Shown here: in pieces, positions 33,255-44,470 of the stretch | Position numbering within the stretch: the first letter of the stretch is position 1 | Layout of the letters: each line of letters starts with the position of its first letter | Origin: Symbiodinium natans | Lineage: Eukaryota; Sar; Dinophyceae; Suessiales; Symbiodiniaceae | Assembly: GCA_905221605.1 (NCBI GenBank) | Contig: CAJNDS010000199.1 | Coordinates: 1-64,000, forward strand | Reading direction: 5' to 3' | Length of the DNA: 64,000 bases | The notes under the pieces: generated by a model | Seen by the model: the letters and a program-made list of their open reading frames with translations, nothing else | Database searches by the model: none | What the model was told of the DNA's origin: nothing | Position numbers and translations under genes: made by a program

Positions 33255-33680
33255 GCTATTTTTCCTGAAAAGCTACTTCTTCCGAAAAGCCACCAGTTCT
33301 CGAAAAGCCACTCTTCGACAAACGCCACTTGCATCGAAAAGTTGTGTTGTTTTTTTTCTGTAAAAGTGCCTTTTCTCACAGCGTTGGGGCGTGCAGCGTT
33401 TGTAACAACACGTCTCTGGAAAAGCTACTTTCAGAAAAAGCGTTGCCTGCGGCGTATTCCGGAATGCCACTTTTCTTGAGCAACACTTTTTTGAGTAAAG
33501 TGACTTCTCTCGCGGCGTGGGGGCGCACGCGTCTTAGAAAAGCCACATTTCTCGAAAAGCCACTTTGCGAATAGTGACTTTCCTCGCGACGTTGGCACGC
33601 GCAGCGTCCGCGAAAAGCCGCTTTTCTCGAAAAGCCACTTTTCTCGAAAAGCCACTTTTTGCGAAAAGCACCTTTTCTGG
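33255..33680. repeat. Palindromic 17-bp repeat array, block 2
   Basis: The same GAAAAGCCACTTTTCTC unit as at 31960-32700 but more diverged. The spacer is again GTGACTTTCCTCGCGACGTT followed by a GCGCGCAGCGTCC-like piece. Minus frames read AFREKWLFEKSGFSR-type peptides. Confidence 0.8.
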
Positions 33681-34815
33681 TCGGTTTTCCCGCTAATCTG
33701 GAAGACGCACCGTGTGACAGCTTAGATAGGAAGCTCCCACACGAAGCCACAGCAAAACAACGTGCATAAATGAAAAAGCATCCGGCCTTGTGATCATGAT
33801 CTCAAGGAGTGGGCGGCTATTGTGCACAGTGAAGGTACGAACCTGAAGGCTGGTTCATGTGACTTCGCACAGCGTAAAAGGCAAAGTTTGCTGGCCTCGT
33901 CATGGGTCGCCTCCGCCGTTTCCGATTTCCACTCTTTGCACTCCTTTAGATAGTCACGCTTGGAGCCTTTGCAATTGCTAGGATCTCTATTTTGTCTCTT
34001 CACAAGCTGCTAAACACAGTGTCCTTGGGGAGATCACGAATGACGATGTTCTCTTCCGGCTCATCCTGACCATCGTGCCCTTGTGCTCACTCACACACTC
34101 ACTCGCTCACTCACTCACACACTCTTTTACCCTTTGTGATTGATGCAATGCAATGTGACCCAAGGAAAAGGCCGACTGCGGCAACAAAGAGACCATGCAT
34201 GCAGCCGGTCATGAACCTGGATGAAGTTACACATGAGGATGTGACAACAAGCCATGGACATGGACCTCTAGGCACAAACCAAGCGAAAAGCCGCCCGAGC
34301 ATGGCAGTCTACAGTACAGACCAAGCAATATGACACTTTTTCTGGCTACTTTCTGCGGCTTGTGAAATCATAGTGTCAGGTACAGTGCAACTACTGGCAC
34401 GTGTACGCCACTGCTTGGAGTGATGTGTGTGTGCGACGCTGGTATACCTGACCTCTATAACCAAGGTCTGACCTCACAGGGTTGAACCTACAGCGCTCTC
34501 AGCCTGTTCACATCCAGTTTCTAAGCTAACCTGTTCAGCCTCAATGGCAGCTTCTTCCCCCGGCGCATTCTCTTTCTCGAACTCGTCCATGACGCCCTCG
34601 AAGCCAGAAAGCATCAAAAAGTGCATCTATCGGAATCTTTTTAACAACGAACTATCAGACTCAGACTACACGTTTAAGGAGTCTGCAAATCGCCATGAGC
34701 AGACTACATTGTGCTGCTGGGGTGCAAGCTCCGCATCCGAAAGTACCCTACACTTATCGAAGAATGGGCACAGCTTGCTTACACCTCTTATCGGTCCCTG
34801 GATTGTGCGGGCCAG
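33681..34815. other. No clear gene; short CACT-rich repeat
   Basis: A (TCACTCAC)-like run lies at 34085-34125. The plus frame 34544-34903 begins MAASSPGAFSFSNSSMTPSK, but it overlaps the better-supported minus exons and has no recognisable domain. Confidence 0.35.
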
Positions 34816-34819
34816 ACCT

Positions 34820-35240
34820 GGCGGAGCTCGGCTAGTCTCTCCATCTCCCGCTTGTAGGCCTCCTCGGTGGTGCACCTGTTTTTCAATCCAACACGATCCG
34901 TAGTGCAGAGAAAAAGGACGGCAGCAAGTCGGCAGCAAGAGGCTGGCAGGATCTGCAAGGCTGCTTTTGGGGGTTCACAGGTGGCCAATTCTGCCAGGCG
35001 ACCATACCAGCTTTTCGCCATACGCCTCAGCGGCACACCGGATCAACTCAAGCAGAGCCTTCCCCAATTCGACCATATCCTACCGTGCGCCCTAAAGCTT
35101 GCAACAAGGCACTTTGGTAGGGTCGAAAAGGACGAGAATGTCCTCTAGCGGATATTTCTCGAAGTCCTCGAAGCAAGCGCGTGGCTCAACCAGGATCCGT
35201 AAACAACCTGCCTGGACTGCGCAACATGCTTGCGGGAGAA
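34820..35240 (-). CDS. Unrecognised gene, three exon-like blocks
   Basis: In order on the minus strand: CLRILVEPRACFEDFEKYPL then EDILVLFDPTKVPCC (about 35225-35100), DMVELGKALLELIRCAAEAY then GEKL (about 35075-35005), and CTTEEAYKREMERLAELRQ (about 34880-34820). Acceptors are visible before each (GGCAG, GGTAG, AACAG), and GTATGG and GTCTGG are candidate donors. Helical, charged composition supports real coding sequence. I cannot name the family. A ciliary or cytoskeletal protein is possible by feel only. Confidence 0.45.
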
Positions 35241-36280
35241 CAGGCTGACCCCAGAAATGAAATTGCGAGGTAAGCCCTACAAGAGGCCATCATTGGCAGA
35301 GCTTCCGTTCAGTTTCGGCACCTCCCAGCATCTCCAACGGCGAGCTCTCGCCGTTGGGGATGCAATCCATGTATCAGTCCGGCGACATAACACAGTTTGG
35401 TCATAGTGCCAAGGCGTTCGTGAACCCCAAATCCAACCCCACGACATAGGACCACCGGGCCACAACCAAGCACGCACTGCCTCGGGAGCGCTCTTCGCCT
35501 GCAGCCTGCATACTTACTTTTCTATCTCCTTTTTACGGCTCAAAACAGCCCCAGGCCCTTGGCTAGACGAGCTTAAAACTTAAAACCCCGCCATCTTGAA
35601 TGCCTGTGTCTGTGTTTGCTTCGGCGGCCAAGGGTGGACGGGGAGATCGGGGCATGTTGACATATCGGAGCAGTTTTGGCCCAGCTCTGTGGTGGCGGGG
35701 GGAGGCGGGGGGAGGCTCTTGACTGTCCGGGGAATGCTAAGAGAGCCTCGGTAAACAAGAACGATCGCCAGAGCTCCCGTGCACCTTGCTTTCGCGACCT
35801 TTTGGTATCAAAGCAGAAACAAGCACAGCGTACGATCTCGTTCAGTACCTTCACGGCTTCAGCATGAGTTCGCCTGGTTCCAGCTCATTCAACGGCAACG
35901 AACGCCAGAAATTGCCAATGCTTTGTCAGCTGCCAGCTGTCCTTCTGCTGAGGGTGGTAGTCTGAAGCAAAGCCCATTCTTTTCACCTGCGCGCATGTTT
36001 CACGTGTGTTCCCTTTGGACTGAGGCGAAGAATGGCGAGGACAACACGCCGGCTAGAACAATACACCAGGGTATTCGCAGGACTGCTGTTCACGAAGCCA
36101 TATGAAGCCTTTAACGCTTGCATGTGATGCAAGGGCTGCAAGGGGGCATTCCTAGGCCTGGTCCAGCACCTCAGACTTTGCGAGGTGAAAGAAGGGCTTC
36201 AACCTCGGGACAAGCTGCTTATCCGTGATACTCTGTGATTGTACCAACGGCAGGTTGCTTGTACCCTACACTACCTTTTC

Positions 36281-36898
36281 ATGCTCTGCGACACTGGAGC
36301 TGCGAAGCTTGCCACTGTAAGCCGTGGCTTTGGATGTGCGATGTTGGTGATCGTCTTCATTCTCCTTTTTCAGACACGACTTTGCTCATCAGTGCTGGCG
36401 GTACGCGCTGCCACCAACCGCCAGATTCGCAGCGAGTGTTCTAATCTTGTCGAAGGTCAAGATCCATCTTGTCCGGAGATGGGGCACCGCACCAGGGAAT
36501 GGCACTGCGAACTCTGTATGCGGCGGAGAGGCAAGCGGCGGAGAGGCAAGAAAGTCACAAACAAAGCATGCCAGTGGAGCACACAGGAGAAGCCAGGCGT
36601 GTGGTGCCTTCCCGTTGACGGCTTTCGTGCGCCTTTCATAATTCCAAAAAATCATGTGCGCAACCAGGGAGGGCCCTTGGAGCCAATGCCGAAAATGTGG
36701 AAGCTTCTCGTCCGCGAGTACGGATATGTGACAGGAACAGCAGCAGTTACAGCACTGCAACATGCTTTTCAAAACTGCAACCCTGGCGGCTTCGATTTAC
36801 ATCCAGATGTCCAGCACAGAGGCTCCACGTGGTTTGGGAATAGATTATATACAGTCCTCGCCACACTTTTCCGAATAATGATGCTTTGGCTGTGCTGA
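36281..36898 (+). CDS. Open frame of 205 codons with a possible signal anchor
   Basis: From an ATG at 36281 the plus frame reads MLCDTGAAKLATVSRG, a hydrophobic segment CAMLVIVFILLFQT near residues 18-31, a cysteine and arginine-rich stretch (CELCMRRRGKRRRGKK) and KMWKLLVREYGYVTGTAAVT. It is uninterrupted and not repeat-derived. It would be the main plus-strand gene in a window where supported genes are minus. No family was recognised, so chance remains possible. A minus-strand exon-like stretch (AKAKNYLSLGLVDEVDESDD) lies just beyond its end. Confidence 0.4.
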   Translation: MLCDTGAAKLATVSRGFGCAMLVIVFILLFQTRLCSSVLAVRAATNRQIRSECSNLVEGQDPSCPEMGHRTREWHCELCMRRRGKRRRGKKVTNKACQWSTQEKPGVWCLPVDGFRAPFIIPKNHVRNQGGPLEPMPKMWKLLVREYGYVTGTAAVTALQHAFQNCNPGGFDLHPDVQHRGSTWFGNRLYTVLATLFRIMMLWLC

Positions 36899-37002
36899 GG
36901 CGCTGGCTTCATCCCAGAAAAGGGCACATCGTCGGATTCGTCAACTTCGTCGACCAAGCCGAGGGATAAATAGTTCTTAGCCTTTGCCCACAGCTCGGGA
37001 GT

Positions 37003-37038
37003 TGCGCGCGTGTGCGCGTGTGTGTGTGTGTGTGTGTG
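37003..37038 (+). repeat. (GC)n/(GT)n microsatellite
   Basis: GCGCGCGTGTGCGC is followed by about ten GT units on the plus strand. Confidence 0.85.
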
Positions 37039-37532
37039 CCCGCGAGAGAGGGAAGCACGTGGCCGGCAACAAACTAACGAGCGCACTCCTTTATCACCTG
37101 CTGCACTGTGCAGGGGCGCTCCATGGCTGGAGCACTGTACATCCATCGGTCGCAATCCCCTCGAGCGGAGAAAAATGTATGTCGGAAGCTTTGCCCGTGA
37201 GCGTTAACTGACCGATGCCACAACAAGCCAAGCCACGCAAGAGCACAGCAAACTCGCTCCCCCTGGCTCCGTGAGCGTTCTCACCTTGAAGTGAGACGTC
37301 ATGCAGCTTGAAGGGAAACCGTAGTCGACTCACTGTGTTCGTGCATCAGCTTGATGTGCATCTCTTTGATGTGGTCCTTGCATGAGGAACAGCTCACGCG
37401 CCCGTGCTGAGAGGCCCACTTGCTACCGCCTCTGTCCTTCCTACTGCCTGCGGTCCTGAATGGTCTTGAGTAAGACCGTCTTCCCTCACGCTGACATTCT
37501 ACATTTCGGCTTGCGCCAACTGCGCAGGCTCC

Positions 37533-40050
37533 CTAATAGTGTGCACACGTCATTGCACTGCGACCTTGCTGTGTTTCTTGTCCATGCAAGCAGCCACACT
37601 CGAAAGGCCACGCAAAGTAGCCAATACTAGCAAGCAAAGAAGGCCGAGCAGCTGGGTGGAGACGCTTCCACCTCAAGGCCAGGATCAGCCATGAGCATAG
37701 CCACAGGGCCTGGACTAGGCCCCAGAGTGCGGGGGGTCCCAGGTTGCCGTACGCCCAGCCCACCAGCTGTCCTCTGAAGGGGCTCTGAAGGATTTGAGTC
37801 TCTGAATGTCTGTGCAGCTACCTCTCATGCTGCGCGGAGTCTCTGCTTCATGAGAGGACATGTAAACGTCCTGAAATCGCATTGGCCAGGGAGCCATTGC
37901 TCTGCAGAACCGAGAAATACAGTCCGGCGTTGCCCTTCAAGGGTATTGGCCGCATTGGCCACATCCCAACTTCACTTGCACTACTTGCTTGTGTTGACCC
38001 TGGCATGACACAGGCTAATATGGCAAAGGGCTAGTATGGCAACGGGCAACGGCTAATGAGCGGTTAAGGGCATCCAGAGGCATCTAAAGCCTTTCTCGCT
38101 ATCTTGTGCAGGAAAAGGCCAAGCCCCACCTTGCCAATAAGCTTGGAGTAAAGCGATTGCGTTGGTGGCATGCTGGTTCCGAAATCGTACCAAACCAAAG
38201 TAGAGATAAGAGTTGGCACCGGCAGTGCGGAGATGCCAAAGCCAGATATGAGTGCGTAAGCCAGCAGCCCTGTATGGGAGATGAAGGCCCAGATGGACAT
38301 CAGGTTTCGGTCACTGACCCGTCGGCTCAGTCTTTGCAGTATCGCCGTAGAAACGATGGACTCCACGGAGAGCGCCACAAAAATGTAGGAATTATGCAGC
38401 TGTGTCCATCCGTAGTCCCGGCTGGTGATGACCGGCACGGCGAAATTGATGGCCATCAGGGTGAATGCGTTTCGGAAGTTGAGAACAAAGATGAACCAGG
38501 CCCCAGTTTGGCGAAGCCAAGGGTCCACCCAGAGCCGCATGTATGGAAATAGTCCCCCAAGAGTCAAGCACTGGCCCACCTCAGCTCAAGAAGACACTCC
38601 TTCCCCAAACCCCAACAGCAACAAAGCCTCAAACCGAAATCGTGGACTGACTCTTTCGACATGTTTTCAACGCTCTCTTCTGTGTGTATGGCAGCGATGG
38701 GTGGGGCGGGGAGGTGGGTGCCAGGGAACTTTTCCCAGCGGCGGCGGCCGGGCTGCAGGGTGCCGCTCCGGCTCGCGGAAGGTGCGCAGGACGAAGAGCA
38801 GAGCCAGCAGCTGCAGCAGCATCCTCAGCGGTAGGGCCGCTGGAAAAAAAGGACCAGGTCACTTGCGGGCTCTTTGAATTCCAAGTACCTGTAGGTAGCT
38901 CATCATGACAATGCCAGCAGACTTAGAGAATATGATATACAGGGAGTGGTAGGAGCATCAGGAGCAGCAACTTAACCCGACACCACGATCACCAGCACTA
39001 CCTTCAGGCAAGCTTCAGGAAGTAGCCAACCCACGTGAAGTTGTCAAAGACCTCGAAAACATTCCAGCAAACAACAAGATGACGATACATGTGGCCTTGA
39101 GAGCCTTGTTGAGGATCCGAAAAAACTACAGCCCTCTGTGATGACGGTGCCACGGTGCCAGGGTCACGGGCCCAAGGTGGAGCTTGAAGTGAGGCAGCCA
39201 CACGACGAAGAGGTTCAGGGCGGGACCAGCCAGGGTCAGTGTGTTGGATACAAGCACGAAGATGCTCATGTAGTGGGTCCGGTCCGCTAGAGAAGTGTGC
39301 CGAGCGATGAACCTTAGAAGCTCTGGACTCTGGACAGCATCTCGAGACTCTTAGACATTAGAATTCATTAGAGCCCATTTTCGACATATTCGACACTTGT
39401 AGTCAGGGAACGCTTGGGTCGCAACAGACTGGGCAGCTGTTGCACCCAGGGCAGCTCTGGAAGCCAGAAGAGCCCACAAGCCCAGTGACGGGGCGGCTGC
39501 ATACATAAAGCTGGCGATCATTGAAGCCCTCGGGGCGAGTTGCAGTCAGCTTAATGGCTGTTTGGAGCGGCATCCTAATGCTGGAACCCCGCAGTTACTG
39601 AGGCACGGGCCCTAAGCTGACGGAGAAGACCTCCTTGTATGGTCTGCGGTCCACCCAGAAGCCAAACAAGCCCATGCAAAGAAGACGTGCCATCGCGAAG
39701 CATCCCGCACACAGCCTTGACTAAAGCGAGCGCTGTAAATGGCATGGCTGTATCAGCTGGCACATCATATGAAAAGTCGCATCAGCCTCATACAACTGAA
39801 GCTGAGAACGCAACACACAAGCACCTGCCAAGCAGCCCGTACATGTGCTTGTCACCACCGAGAGACTCCACATAACCAAGCAGGGAAGGCACAGACAATG
39901 TACCTTGCTGCCAGCTAATGCAGTGTGGCTCTGCCGCTACGCACCATGCACTGCGCTGACCTATCTTGCCTGCCTTCCACGGCGATCAGCAGTCCGATGC
40001 ACCAGGCGGAGAGCATATTCATCATGGAAGTCGTCTCTGGGTCCAGTTCA
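37533..40050 (-). CDS. Major facilitator superfamily transporter, about ten exons
   Basis: Exons on the minus strand: about 40050-39974 (SMMNMLSAWCIGLLIAVEG), 39903-39825 (PSLLGYVESLGGDKHMYGLL), 39715-39611 (LCMGLFGFWVDRRPYKEVFS), 39528-39395 (MIASFMYAAAPSLGLWALLA), 39286-39168 (DRTHYMSIFVLVSNTLTLAG), 39051 to about 39006 (VFDNFTWVGYFLK), 38839 to about 38790 (LLQLLALLFVLRTFREPER), about 38570-38130 (QTGAWFIFVLNFRNAFTLMA and three more membrane segments), 37935-37868 (GNAGLYFSVLQSNGSLANAI) and 37771-37533 (QLVGWAYGNLGPPALWGLVQ, stop). GFWVDRRPYKE is the MFS loop 2-3 signature, and about twelve hydrophobic segments are present. Phases agree at most junctions, with GC donors after 39974 and 39611. 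It is closest by eye to the MFSD8/SPX-MFS group of organelle transporters. The substrate is unknown. Confidence 0.75.
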
Positions 40051-40228
40051 GCATCGCCCGAGAGCGACCGTGATAGCAGCCGAGGCCGTCCTCCCAGCTT
40101 TGAGCCGCAGCGTTCGAGTCGGTATGTACAAGCAACAGCGCCCAAGGTGTGTCCAAGACCAGTGTCCTGCAACTTCGGCGGCACCATCCTCTGCCCAGAA
40201 AGAAAGTTACAGCCCGGATGCTAGTTCC

Positions 40229-40555
40229 AGCGTATGCAGAGCGTATGCAGAGCGTATGCAGAGCGTATGCAGAGCGTATGCAGAGCGTATGCAGAGCGTA
40301 TGCAGAGCGTATGCAGAGCGTATGCAGAGCGTATGCAGAGCGTATGCAGAGCGTATGCAGAGCGTATGCAGAGCGTATGCAGAGCGTATGCAGAGCGTGC
40401 AGAGCGTATGCAGAGCGTATGCAGAGCGTATGCAGAGCGTATGCAGAGCGTATGCAGAGCGTATGCAGAGCGTATGCAGAGCGTATGCAGAGCGTATGCA
40501 GAGCGTATGCAGAGCGTATGCAGAGCGTATGCAGAGCGTATGCAGAGCGTATGCA
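40229..40555 (+). repeat. 11-bp minisatellite (AGAGCGTATGC), about 30 copies
   Basis: Essentially perfect head-to-tail copies, with one 9-base unit (AGAGCGTGC) near 40397. The unit has no stop codon in any of the six frames, so long open frames of MQSVCRAYAER (plus) and LHTLCIRSAYA (minus) run through it. It lies just upstream of the first recognised exon of the MFS transporter. A promoter-region or intron repeat is more likely than coding sequence. Confidence 0.95.
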
Positions 40556-40559
40556 ACTG

Positions 40560-43500
40560 ACACAATGCCACAGTGCCCCCAAGGGTCTGGATGGTGATCC
40601 GAAGCTTGCCGTGCTTCCATGCCAGGCGACGCCAACCATTCGGAACCAATTCGATCTTTGGACTCTTTGCCCTCGAGCTTGTTGCTCGGCCAGTTTAGCC
40701 CCTAGCAAAGCATTTAGCGAGTTGAACTGATACGCAAGCAAGCAGTGGGCAGTGGGCACTCCCATATCCGGTACAGGGGACACACAGATTTAGTGTGTTT
40801 CTATGTGCATATCGTTGTGGAACCCAACTCGACACAGAAGATGCAGAGCCACCACGCTGCAATTGAACTCAGTTGAAGCACTTCCATTGTTGATGCTGAA
40901 GCACATGGGGCAGTTGCATTCGTGACTGTGACTGGGCAGGCAGAACTCTGCTGCAGCTTCACACTCTGTTCAACCTCGAAGCGATTAAGGCGTGTTGGAA
41001 CAGCAAGACCCTCGCGGGGCTCTGCCCCCGGTGCTGTGGCATGGGCCTAGATTAGCCTAGCCTATATGCATCAAATTTGCAGCTGCTGTAAACACAAGGT
41101 CATGCCACGACACCGTGGCTGCGTTCCAGGATCTTGTATGTACAGAACGCGGCGCAGGCGACAGCCAGGCGAAGCGTGCCCCCTGCATCCTCTGCGTTGG
41201 ATGTGCTTGCCCGCCCTTCCACGGCAGATCCCTGTTAGATCAGATCCAGCTGGCAGAGCCAATCGGGCTGTAGCAGCATCGGCAGCAGGTCTTCTGCGCA
41301 GGCGCTAGCAGAGATCACACTGATTTCGTGGTGCACATGCTGGTCGGGTTCACGAGTTCACGACATTTCACCAATGTCTTCCTCAAATTCCCTCCGAACG
41401 GCCCGCCTCATGCACCAATGCCAGCCACGGAGTTTCGCAGGCTGGCGATCAGTTCTGAGGACACGCCTCCCTTCAAGGTGCACATTCAAGGATAACAGGC
41501 AATGAGATCACAGATGGGGGGGCCAGTATCCAGTATCCTTGAAAGCTTCCACAAACCGGACCAGAATGCGATGACGTGTCATCGTGTCTGCAAGGGCACT
41601 CGAAACTTGAGAAAATGTGGCTGCTGCTTCCAATACTGGCACTGGGTCGTCTCAAGATGCCCGCTCCCCATGCCTGGCGCTCGTGCAGGAAGTCTGCAAT
41701 ACATTCCTGAGCAGCTTGAAGTTCCCACCCCCATACCCACGAGGAGTAACCGCGGTGAAAGAAAGGTCTGCAGCCGCGGTTCAGCCAGGCCCTCGCCGGA
41801 CGCCTGTGCCGGCAGGCATGGTGTTCGACAAAAAAACACGAAGTTGCCATGAATCGGAACAATTAGAGGCCCCCACCTCGGCAAGCGCTTCCTGCACAGG
41901 ACAGCTTTGTTGCAATCTCACTCACTGAGCCTTGCGAATGTCCTTGTAGCGAGCCATCAGCACTTCTGGCTCCGACAACTCCTCATTGAAAGCATCCAGC
42001 GTCTCCAACCGAATTCCAATCAACCGACAGCAATGTTGCCCAGGCAAGGTCCTTCCGCTCTCGCTGGTCACCTACGTGCGACATCTGTTGACCGAGGGCG
42101 ACGAGAAAAAACAAATCAACTTCTGCAGTTGCGCCTGGCAGCGGGAAGTACATCTCCAGCATGGCCAAGAAGCCACCTCGACAAAAGCAAACAGATGTAG
42201 ATTTCACGACTGTTTCGACAGGCAGGTTCATCAAAAAGACCTTAGAGGAATCTAGCAATTGCTCTGCGCCACATGGGGCAGTCATGCAAGCAATACGGTG
42301 GTATTGTAGCTTCTCTGACAGATAGGCTGGCAAGTGTGCTCTTCACAGCATGACAGAACAACTCTGGTGGCGATGCAGAGTCGGGCAGATTCAAGTGCTA
42401 CTGTGCATGAGTATCAACCGATTATCAGCCAACTTCGTCGAAAGAAGCATGAGGCTTCATGGGTATCGACCAACTGACACAGCAGAACTCCACTTTGCTG
42501 AATTCCGAGCAGCTGAAGAGCCCCCGTGCTCCTCTTAGGAGACAAAGGTCCTCCGGGTGTCGAGAATGCTGCACTTGCTTGAAAGCACTATGCAACCCAA
42601 CGTCGTGCGCATGCTAAGCCATGTCAACTTGCAACGCTGTTGCCCGCAAATGTGTTAAATTTCAATACCTGAGAAATCTTGCTACGAGGACGTCAGTCCC
42701 ACAATGTGGCAATCAACGGAAGCCTCGGCTGTTGCTCTTACGCGGCAACATGCGTCAACTGAGCAACTGAACTGGACTCAGGTTCGATCCAACACACTCT
42801 CAGTCGTTAACCAGGCCTACCTTTTAACAATCATTGACAGCCATCTGGCGAGTTGTGGCTTTCGAAGCGCTTCATACGCTGAGATGCATCAAATACTGAG
42901 AGAACTCACTTCTACAGTCAACGCTGCAGTCGAGTCGGACACAAAGTCGCAGCTCCATACAAGTGACGGCATCCGGTCACATCAAACTCATCACATGACA
43001 TACGAGTAGCTACCTCCTGAGGCGCACTTCGCATGTTGGCTTTTGTGCAGCTGTGCAGCGACGAGTCTGCGGATCCCAGAGTTATAAAATAGTCCACAGT
43101 GAACCACAGTACCTTCTGCCACAGCACCATGCGGAATCTGACTCTTCAGAGGCCCCTTTGCACGGTTACTCTGCATAGCTGTGTTTTACTCATTAGTGCT
43201 TCTCGACTCTCGACGTGGCAGCGCATTCTGGCTGCGCGGCAACACCAGTGAGTTCCAACGTCTGGGGTTGAGTTGGTGTCTGGTTGACGCTGCTGCGCAG
43301 GGCGCCGGCTCGGCTGTCGCCTAGCTCCCGCGCACCTTTCCTAGCCCAAATCGCGAGCTTGTCCGTGGGATTCGCATGTTGCAGCTTTCATGATCACATT
43401 CGAGTTTTTATGATAGGCCCGAGCGCCATGCCGCAGAGAATTAGCCAGAACCAGTTTCGCTCTGGATGCTCGCCCTCGCCCTCGCCCTCGCCCAAACATG

Positions 43501-44255
43501 TGACACAATGTCACAATAGCTTGAGAGGAGGCGAAAGAATTAGATGGGCTGGGGTCGGATTGACTACAGGATTGAGGGCCCGGATTTCAGGAATTTAGCC
43601 AGGCCAAGACGAGTCCCAGCCGCAGCCACTAAGTTCCTTTCAGGTTTTCGAAATCGCGCTTCCGCATCGGTGCCGAGCTCATGCTTCTTTCGAAGTGCAG
43701 AACTGTCGTTGCTTTTGGGGCCTGGGATCGTGCTCTGGTGAGCGGCACATGCGATGTGCTGCTGTGGTCTTTCGCACTGTTTGGGCTCGCTGGCACAGCC
43801 GAGATTAATTGAGTATGGGTTGCAACCCCATTCACTCTGAAGAACCCTTTCCACGGGGGCACTTCCACGCCGGCCGACTCGAAGAACATGGCATGGCCGG
43901 GAAGAAATGTCCTGGGAAGGCACACTTCGACCGAATTCAAAGAGAGCACTGGCGCCAGCTGTGAGTATGCACTGGCTCAAGGGCACATCGCAGAATAGCA
44001 TAGAGGCCAAGCATCTGGATCAGAATGTCCTTACAGGACTTCTTACAGACGGGGCAGCAATAACAAACTGCCGAAATTGGTTGCAGCTCAATGAAGAGGC
44101 ACGAAGGATGGCTTGAAAAATTAGACACTTGCGAGTGCACAAACGCATCCGAATCTCGGCCACCGCTGTGTCACGGAAGAGGCCGTGCAGATCCGGATCG
44201 TGGCAGCCGGGTAGTAGCTCCTGTACTCATGTGCCCTTGGGTTGGACTACACCTC
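40560..44255. other. No confident gene
   Basis: Minus frames with some protein character lie at about 41983-42333 (EQLLDSSKVFLMNLPVETVV), 41620-41720 (ELQAAQECIADFLHERQAWG) and 43830-43935 (LPRTFLPGHAMFFESAGVEV). None gives a splice model or a known domain. Confidence 0.3.
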
Positions 44256-44261
44256 ATGCAC

Positions 44262-44470
44262 CTGAAGTGCTCCCCAAGCAGACATAAAGCTTTTGGCCTA
44301 GAGGTGAAGAGTGGAGAGCTAACACTCGTGAAATCTGGGTCTACTTTCACCTTCGCCATCGCAGACGTTTTCAAGCACGATTTTCGAAAACTTTCTGATA
44401 TTTCTCCGCCCTGCATCGTTTTGGACATGAAAAGCTGCTGAAGCAGCCTTTCACAGAGCACCTCTGCCAT
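44262..44470 (-). CDS. Exon-like segment, unknown
   Basis: The minus frame, from an ATG at 44470, reads MAEVLCERLLQQLFMSKTMQ, GGEISESFRKSCLKTSAMAK, VKVDPDFTSVSSPLFTSRPK and ALCLLGEHF, followed by a CAG|GTGCATG donor. Good coding character, family unknown. Confidence 0.4.

Noticed and set aside
38840..38888. Extra MFS exon reading YLEFKEPASDL
   Set aside because: The phase would fit a GC donor at 39013, but the following segment (LLQLLALLFVLRTFREPER) supplies the expected membrane span and has a stronger acceptor.
40229..40555. CRISPR-like regular repeat
   Set aside because: There are no spacers; copies are directly adjacent 11-mers in a eukaryotic context.
39845..40783. Long open frames of about 250 codons on both strands
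   Set aside because: They run through the 11-bp repeat, which has no stop in any of six frames; the length is an artefact.
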